From contig CAZOER010000019.1 in NCBI GenBank assembly GCA_964578905.1, forward strand, positions 1 through 18,218: DNA of 18,218 nt, given 5' to 3'. The notes below the pieces were generated by a model. The model was not told the DNA's origin. It saw nothing but the letters and a program-made list of their open reading frames with translations, and did not search any database. Origin of the DNA: CAZVBV01 sp964578905. Lineage in GTDB: Bacteria; Patescibacteriota; Gracilibacteria; UBA4473. Positions 14,240 to 18,218 of the stretch are shown here, one piece after another (position 1 is the stretch's first letter; every line of letters begins with the position of its first letter). The translations under genes and the position numbers were made by a program.

Positions 14240-16789
14240 ATGCTTGTGAGCTTCATTTTGGGAATTGCGAGTTTACTCAATAGTAGCTCTGGCATGTCCT
14301 TTCATGAGGCGGAAATTTTGATTCCTGCAGGTACTTCCCAGCTTTCTGCGGAAATGGATTTCAATGCGGTGACGCTTTTTTCAAGGAACGGAGAAGCGCT
14401 TCCCACCTTATCCTTTCAAAACACCGAAGGAACTTTCCTGCCTTGGGAATTTGCTGATGGAAATAATGATGTGATGGAAATCGTTCATCGCGAAAAAGAT
14501 CAGCCATTCCTTATTCGTTCACCGGAAGCTATTCGAGTTGTCGCTCATTTTTATAATACAGAGCGGAAGGGCGAAGATTTATTAGCAACCGCAGGAACAA
14601 GTGATGGAACCTCGGGTAGTGATCTTATTGGGTTTGAGCCCTTTGATGACGACACCTTCGATGATCCCGAAACCGGTCTCGCACCGTATGTTGCGCAACC
14701 AAAATACATTTCCAGAGCCCAATGGGGCGCTGATGAAAGTCTGCGAATCTATGAACCAAAAAACGGTAAATTCCAAAAGTGGTTTAAAACTGAGGAAGAT
14801 TTAATTCAGCCACAGTTCCGTCCACAGATCGTGGAAACAAAGAATGGAAAAGGCGAGCCCTACTTCTGGCCATTATCGCAGAACAAGAAGATTAATAAGT
14901 TCGTTATCCACCACACAGGAGAGTATGTGAACCACACACGCGACCCGATGGAGATTATGCGATCTATTTACGCTTTTCACACGGTTACGCGTGGATGGGG
15001 TGATATTGGATATAACTACGTAATCGATTGGGAAGGAAATATTTACGAAGGACGAGCTGGTGGCGCTGACATTGTTGGGGCTCACACCGCCTATCATAAT
15101 ATTGGAGCTGTGGGGATTTCTCTTATGGGAAATTTTGAACACGAGGAACCGACACCTCGGCAACTGCAGGTCTTGAAGTTACTCCTTGCTGATCACGCAA
15201 AGCGGTTTAACGTAGATCTCGATGAAAAGAGTTATCACCTCGGAACACTTTCTTACAACATCTCTGGACACAAAGATGTCGCTCGTCGTGGTCATGCAAC
15301 AGCTTGTCCTGGGAGAAACCTCGTAAAACACTTTGATGCTATCCGACAGCAATCTGCCTATTTAACGGAGATTCTCTATCGTCAAAAGAAAGCCGATTCG
15401 CGAATGGCACGAGATTTTCTTGCGCTCAGTAAAGATGCCCCTGATATTTTGAAACAATCCACTCGCTTCAAACGTCCAGAGAAAAAACCATTGATTAAAT
15501 TTTCTAAACTGATGAAAAAGAAAGTCATTCAGAGGAATGATCGGAAGACTTTTAGCATTGCGTTTACCAATGGAACAAAGGACGTCTGGATGCCAAAGTC
15601 GTCTATCACTGTCTCAAACGTTCCAGAAGGAATGGTGATAACCGATCTTCGACTCATGAAAAAAGCAAAGCCTGGTGAAGATGGGTTGTTCCGAGGAAGA
15701 ATTATTGTTGAAAAAACGGCCAATGGAATTTATGACATCGATCTCGTTCCTCTATTTCTGAGAGACAAAATTTTTCACGGAGAAGAGCTCCCAACGTTTA
15801 AAATATCGGTACAAGTTTCTGGAGACAAAAAACAAGTGGCTTCCGCAAACAAGGTGCACACAAAACCAAAAAAAGAAACACCGAATTATCTGAAGAAACT
15901 CTCTGCAAGCATGTTTCATCAATCCGCTCCAAAGCAAGATGACACCGCTCATGTAAAGGTGAAACTCGCCTTCTTTAAAGAGAACTATGCCAATATTGTG
16001 GGAACTACACCTGTTGAGATTCGAGAGAAAAATATGATTCTCGCAACGGTTCCTGCGGAAAAACAAATCAAGATTATTCCTCAATTTGAAAGGGAGAAAA
16101 ACCAACGATATCTTGAAGTGCAAAGTGAAGGAAAAACATGGAAGGTCTCTGAAGTGAGTTTGGAAACCGAAGGCGTTTTGGAAGTACGAAACTATAACCG
16201 AGGGCTCAGTAAAAAGAACGCATACAACACGTTCCGTCGACAAATAAATGGGCACATGGCGGGTACGAGACTCCTTCTCGTGAACGAGCTCCCTATTGAA
16301 GAATATCTCTGGGGATTAGCGGAAGAGCCGACCCAAGAGCCGGATGAGAAGAAACACGCCATTCACGTGTTGGCACGAAGTTATGCCCATGTGTATTCAG
16401 GGGTGCGACGAAAGTTTAAAACTGATCTCTACGACCTTGAGGATGATCCAAAGAGTTCACAGTTCTATCTCGGATACGATTGGGAGAAGTATCACGTAGA
16501 GCAAGTCGGTCTGATCAAACATACTGAGGGACAAGTGCTCACCTACAACGGGCAACCCGTCATCGGTCCGTACTTCACTCAGAGCGGAGGTCAAAGCTCT
16601 GACAAATGGAGTCACGCCTATCCATGGACGTATTCTCGACCGCTCCCCTTCGATGAAGGACTTGAGCAACGTGGTCATGGTGTAGGATTATCAGGGAACT
16701 CTGCACGAGAACTCGCCAAACAAGGACTCAATTACAATGCGATCATTGGATACTTCTTCAAAGATATTAAAGTCGAGAAGGTGTATTAA
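14240..16789 (+). CDS. Two-domain cell wall hydrolase: N-acetylmuramoyl-L-alanine amidase (amidase_2/PGRP) plus SpoIID/LytB domain
   Basis: An 849-residue exported protein. A hydrophobic N-terminus (about 1-18) looks like a signal peptide but lacks basic residues. Residues 145-390 hold an amidase_2/PGRP domain: PKYISRAQWGA, FVIHHT with zinc ligand His224, DIGYNYVI and NIYEGRAGG, GHKDV with His344, and TACPG with Cys356. This class cuts the amide bond between MurNAc and the stem peptide. Residues 390-600 are a linker with a probable beta domain. Residues 620-849 match SpoIID/LytB: VNELPIEEYLWGLAEE near 681-696 with a Glu pair at the site of the catalytic Glu, HVLARSYA, and GHGVGLSG near 811-818 followed by ARELAKQGLNYNAIIGYFF. 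SpoIID is a lytic transglycosylase acting on stripped glycan strands, the product of an amidase, so the two halves could work in sequence. Confidence 0.9.
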   Translation: MLVSFILGIASLLNSSSGMSFHEAEILIPAGTSQLSAEMDFNAVTLFSRNGEALPTLSFQNTEGTFLPWEFADGNNDVMEIVHREKDQPFLIRSPEAIRVVAHFYNTERKGEDLLATAGTSDGTSGSDLIGFEPFDDDTFDDPETGLAPYVAQPKYISRAQWGADESLRIYEPKNGKFQKWFKTEEDLIQPQFRPQIVETKNGKGEPYFWPLSQNKKINKFVIHHTGEYVNHTRDPMEIMRSIYAFHTVTRGWGDIGYNYVIDWEGNIYEGRAGGADIVGAHTAYHNIGAVGISLMGNFEHEEPTPRQLQVLKLLLADHAKRFNVDLDEKSYHLGTLSYNISGHKDVARRGHATACPGRNLVKHFDAIRQQSAYLTEILYRQKKADSRMARDFLALSKDAPDILKQSTRFKRPEKKPLIKFSKLMKKKVIQRNDRKTFSIAFTNGTKDVWMPKSSITVSNVPEGMVITDLRLMKKAKPGEDGLFRGRIIVEKTANGIYDIDLVPLFLRDKIFHGEELPTFKISVQVSGDKKQVASANKVHTKPKKETPNYLKKLSASMFHQSAPKQDDTAHVKVKLAFFKENYANIVGTTPVEIREKNMILATVPAEKQIKIIPQFEREKNQRYLEVQSEGKTWKVSEVSLETEGVLEVRNYNRGLSKKNAYNTFRRQINGHMAGTRLLLVNELPIEEYLWGLAEEPTQEPDEKKHAIHVLARSYAHVYSGVRRKFKTDLYDLEDDPKSSQFYLGYDWEKYHVEQVGLIKHTEGQVLTYNGQPVIGPYFTQSGGQSSDKWSHAYPWTYSRPLPFDEGLEQRGHGVGLSGNSARELAKQGLNYNAIIGYFFKDIKVEKVY

Positions 16790-16797
16790 GAAAACAA

Positions 16798-16825
16798 TTG
16801 ACAATGGGAGTGAAAAAAATACACT
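16798..16825 (+). promoter_or_regulatory. Promoter of the 48-residue basic protein gene
   Basis: TTGACA (16798-16803, full consensus), 16 bases with an A run, TACACT (16820-16825, 4 of 6). The ATG at 16849 follows after 23 bases. Confidence 0.55.
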
Positions 16826-16848
16826 CTCGCCCGTATTAGCTTCTCAAA

Positions 16849-16995
16849 ATGACAAATAAAGGTGGTGATTCCAAACAACACGGCGGACATGAAATAAATG
16901 AACGTCGACGTAAATCTACGTTGGGAAAACGTGCAAACAAAGCGAAAGCACGGGCAACACGTGAGGCGAATCGTGCAAAAGGATTGAACTGTTAA
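16849..16995 (+). CDS. Small, highly basic 48-residue protein, unknown function
   Basis: A short reading frame of 48 residues beginning MTNKGGDSKQHGGHE and continuing with an Arg/Lys/Ala-rich half (INERRRKS, GKRANKAKARATREANRAKG) ending LNC. About a third of the residues are Lys or Arg. The second half would form a strongly positive amphipathic helix, so nucleic acid or ribosome binding is a natural guess, but I recognise no family. Support for it being a real gene: a consensus-like promoter 23 bases upstream, and a 150-base space between the hydrolase and dnaJ genes that it fills almost completely. It is convergent with dnaJ, with 26 bases between the stops. The start could be no other ATG. 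Confidence 0.55.
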   Translation: MTNKGGDSKQHGGHEINERRRKSTLGKRANKAKARATREANRAKGLNC

Positions 16996-17021
16996 TTCTT
17001 TCTCGTTGGACAATGAATCGG

Positions 17022-18071
17022 TCAGTGTTTTTTGAGTTGCTGTAACGCTTCTTTCATTTTTGAAGTGAGCTTCTTTGGCATTTCATACTCAATGCGAACG
17101 ATGTGATCTCCCACTCGTCCATTTGATTGAATCCCCTTTCCTTTGATTCGCAAGAGTTGCATGTCTTTCGTATTCTCGGGCACTTTGAGTTCTACTTTTC
17201 CCCAGAACGTTTCGACTTTGAATTTCCCTCCGAGCAATGCATCGAAGACTGAAATCTTGAGTGAAGAATAGAGCTCGAGCCCGTGCCGTTCGAATTTTGA
17301 AGAAGTGCCCACGCGAACATAGACATATAAATCTCCCGATGGACCGCCTCGTCGTCCTGCCTCACCTTTCCCTGACATTCTCAACGTTGTTCCGCTTTCA
17401 GACCCAGAAGGAATAGCTACTTCGATTTTAGTTTTCTTGGAAACACGTCCTTCTCCTTTGCAGTGTGAACAGGTTTTTTCAAAACTATGCCCTTCTCCTC
17501 CACATCCAGGACACGCTGTTTGCTGTGCAATCGCTCCAAACGGTGTTTGCATACGCTGTGTTACTCGTCCGGTTCCTCCACATTGGTCACATTTCTTTTT
17601 TCCTTCTCCTCCTTTCGCAGAACAATCGGAACACGGTTGAGCATGAGATGAGTGGAATACTTTTTTCGTTCCTTCTACCGATTCCGCGAAAGAAATATCA
17701 AGTTCTACTTCCAAGTCTCCTCCTCGAGTGCTTTTCTTTCCAGATCGTCCTCCCCCATTATTTCCAAAGAAGCTGGAAAAAACATCTTCCATTCCTCCGA
17801 AGTCCGCTGATGAGAATCCACCATTTCCAAATCCAGAGAATCCTCCGCCTCCACCACCAAATTGTGGGCCAGCAGAACCAAATTGATCGTACTGCGAACG
17901 CTTCGAATCATCCGACAATGTCTCATAGGCCTCATTTACCTTTTTAAACTTCGCCTCCTCCCCGCCTTTGTCGGGATGGTGTTCCTGTGCCTTTTTTCGG
18001 TACGCTTTCTTTATATCGGCTTTGGTGGCTTTTTTGTCGACCCCAAGCACTTTGTAAAAATCATCTGCCAT
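17022..18071 (-). CDS. dnaJ: Chaperone protein DnaJ
   Basis: DnaJ (Hsp40) delivers unfolded proteins to DnaK and stimulates its ATPase. The 349-residue protein has every part of a type I DnaJ: the J domain at 1-68 with HPD at 32-34, a Gly/Phe-rich stretch at about 65-110, a zinc domain with four CxxC pairs (147/150, 161/164, 187/190, 201/204), and the C-terminal substrate-binding and dimerisation domains. It is slightly shorter than E. coli DnaJ (376). The first CxxC lacks the usual following GxG. Upstream is a CIRCE-like operator overlapping the promoter, so repression by HrcA is likely. No dnaK or grpE lies within the window; the gene is convergent with the small basic protein gene and divergent from ssrA. 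Confidence 0.96.
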   Translation of the reverse strand: MADDFYKVLGVDKKATKADIKKAYRKKAQEHHPDKGGEEAKFKKVNEAYETLSDDSKRSQYDQFGSAGPQFGGGGGGFSGFGNGGFSSADFGGMEDVFSSFFGNNGGGRSGKKSTRGGDLEVELDISFAESVEGTKKVFHSSHAQPCSDCSAKGGEGKKKCDQCGGTGRVTQRMQTPFGAIAQQTACPGCGGEGHSFEKTCSHCKGEGRVSKKTKIEVAIPSGSESGTTLRMSGKGEAGRRGGPSGDLYVYVRVGTSSKFERHGLELYSSLKISVFDALLGGKFKVETFWGKVELKVPENTKDMQLLRIKGKGIQSNGRVGDHIVRIEYEMPKKLTSKMKEALQQLKKH

Positions 18072-18078
18072 CGGACGG

Positions 18079-18106
18079 ATTTTATTTTCATTAGCAGAAA
18101 AGTCAA
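18079..18106 (-). promoter_or_regulatory. Promoter of dnaJ
   Basis: On the minus strand, TTGACT (18101-18106), 16 bases, TAAAAT (18079-18084). Seven bases separate it from the ATG at 18071, so the transcript should be leaderless or nearly so. The -35 box lies in the spacer of the CIRCE-like element. Confidence 0.65.
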
Positions 18107-18117
18107 TTGAGTGCTAA
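18091..18117. promoter_or_regulatory. CIRCE-like element (HrcA operator)
   Basis: TTAGCAGAA, nine bases, GAGTGCTAA. The consensus is TTAGCACTC-N9-GAGTGCTAA: one arm matches 9 of 9, the other 6 of 9, and the spacer is exactly 9. It covers the dnaJ -35 box and part of its spacer, the usual place for HrcA repression. Confidence 0.8.
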
Positions 18118-18124
18118 CTCTCCA

Positions 18125-18153
18125 TTGACAAAACGGCTTCTATCAGCCATAAT
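18125..18153 (+). promoter_or_regulatory. Rightward promoter, probably for ssrA
   Basis: TTGACA (18125-18130, full consensus), 17 bases, CATAAT (18148-18153, 5 of 6). It begins eight bases past the CIRCE-like element and points at the tmRNA-like sequence. The predicted start near 18160 would give a 5' leader of about 34 bases for RNase P to remove. Confidence 0.65.
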
Positions 18154-18193
18154 TGACGTCCTGTTCTTTCATATTTTTCTCTTCCACACCTAC

Positions 18194-18218
18194 GGGGGTG
18201 TTTGGCTTTGACAGAGAG
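18194..18218 (+). ncRNA. ssrA: tmRNA (ssrA), 5' end only, cut by window edge
   Basis: The last 25 bases read GGGGGTGTTTGGC then TTTGACAGAG. This fits the conserved 5' end of tmRNA, where a GGGG-type acceptor strand is followed by GGNTTCGACAGGG (here GGCTTTGACAGAG). tmRNA rescues stalled ribosomes by acting as tRNA and then mRNA for a degradation tag. A strong promoter precedes it and no start codon lies between promoter and edge. Only the tip is visible, so the call rests on that short match. Confidence 0.6.

Noticed and set aside
17465..17947. A 160-residue open frame on the plus strand opposite dnaJ
   Set aside because: It is the mirror of the dnaJ coding sequence, with low-complexity Leu/His/Ser content and no promoter or family signal.
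1..18218. Alternative genetic code with TGA as glycine
   Set aside because: Three well-supported genes end in TGA at the family-typical length (SBP, ruvX, dnaJ), and no gene needs TGA readthrough.
1..18218. CRISPR array, insertion sequence, prophage or tRNA gene
   Set aside because: No regularly spaced repeats, transposase or phage genes were seen, and I found no tRNA cloverleaf. The holin-4-like protein belongs to a mostly chromosomal family and has no phage neighbours.

Overview
The window looks like chromosomal DNA of a small-genome, cell-walled bacterium, most likely from the Candidate Phyla Radiation (Patescibacteria). Reasons: the genes are tightly packed on mixed strands, Shine-Dalgarno sites are almost absent, many genes have promoters placed right at their start codons, and there is a partial DUF87/VirB4-like ATPase of a kind common in that group. 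TGA is used as a stop (the transporter-type binding protein, ruvX, dnaJ) and open frames show no internal TGA, so the code is the standard bacterial one, not the TGA=Gly code of Gracilibacteria/Absconditabacteria. The phylum is inferred from style and content, not from a marker tree.

Layout. 1-1186 (minus): N-terminal half of a type IV secretion/HerA-like ATPase, broken just after Walker A. 1293-3901: a small membrane protein, then rsmA and an overlapping NOL1/NOP2/Sun RNA m5C methyltransferase, both rRNA-modification type genes. 3942-5027: two exported proteins, a very basic one and a cysteine-rich lipoprotein with Kazal-like and Kunitz-like inhibitor modules. 5029-5823 (minus): proC. 5882-9362: a holin-4-like membrane protein, secG, a membrane-anchored family 5 solute-binding protein, ruvX and an ECF-type sigma factor. 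9363-9630: a gap with an inverted repeat and a REP-like palindrome. 9631-12159: prfA and a polyprenyl-phosphate sugar-1-phosphate transferase. 12240-16789: an SLH-PDZ-S41 protease, a strong terminator, and a large amidase_2 plus SpoIID-domain wall hydrolase. 16849-16995: a 48-residue basic protein. 17022-18071 (minus): dnaJ. A CIRCE-like operator lies upstream of dnaJ, then a divergent promoter and what looks like the 5' end of tmRNA (ssrA) at the right edge.

How it fits together: the window mixes translation and quality control (rsmA, Sun-type methyltransferase, prfA, ssrA, dnaJ) with envelope functions (SecG, sugar transferase, SLH protease, amidase/SpoIID, exported basic protein, inhibitor lipoprotein). 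The most unusual points are the Kazal/Kunitz lipoprotein, the fused amidase-SpoIID protein, and a consistent pattern of promoters whose -10 box ends about 5-10 bases before the start codon, which predicts mostly leaderless mRNAs. All function calls come from reading motifs by eye; no database search was run.
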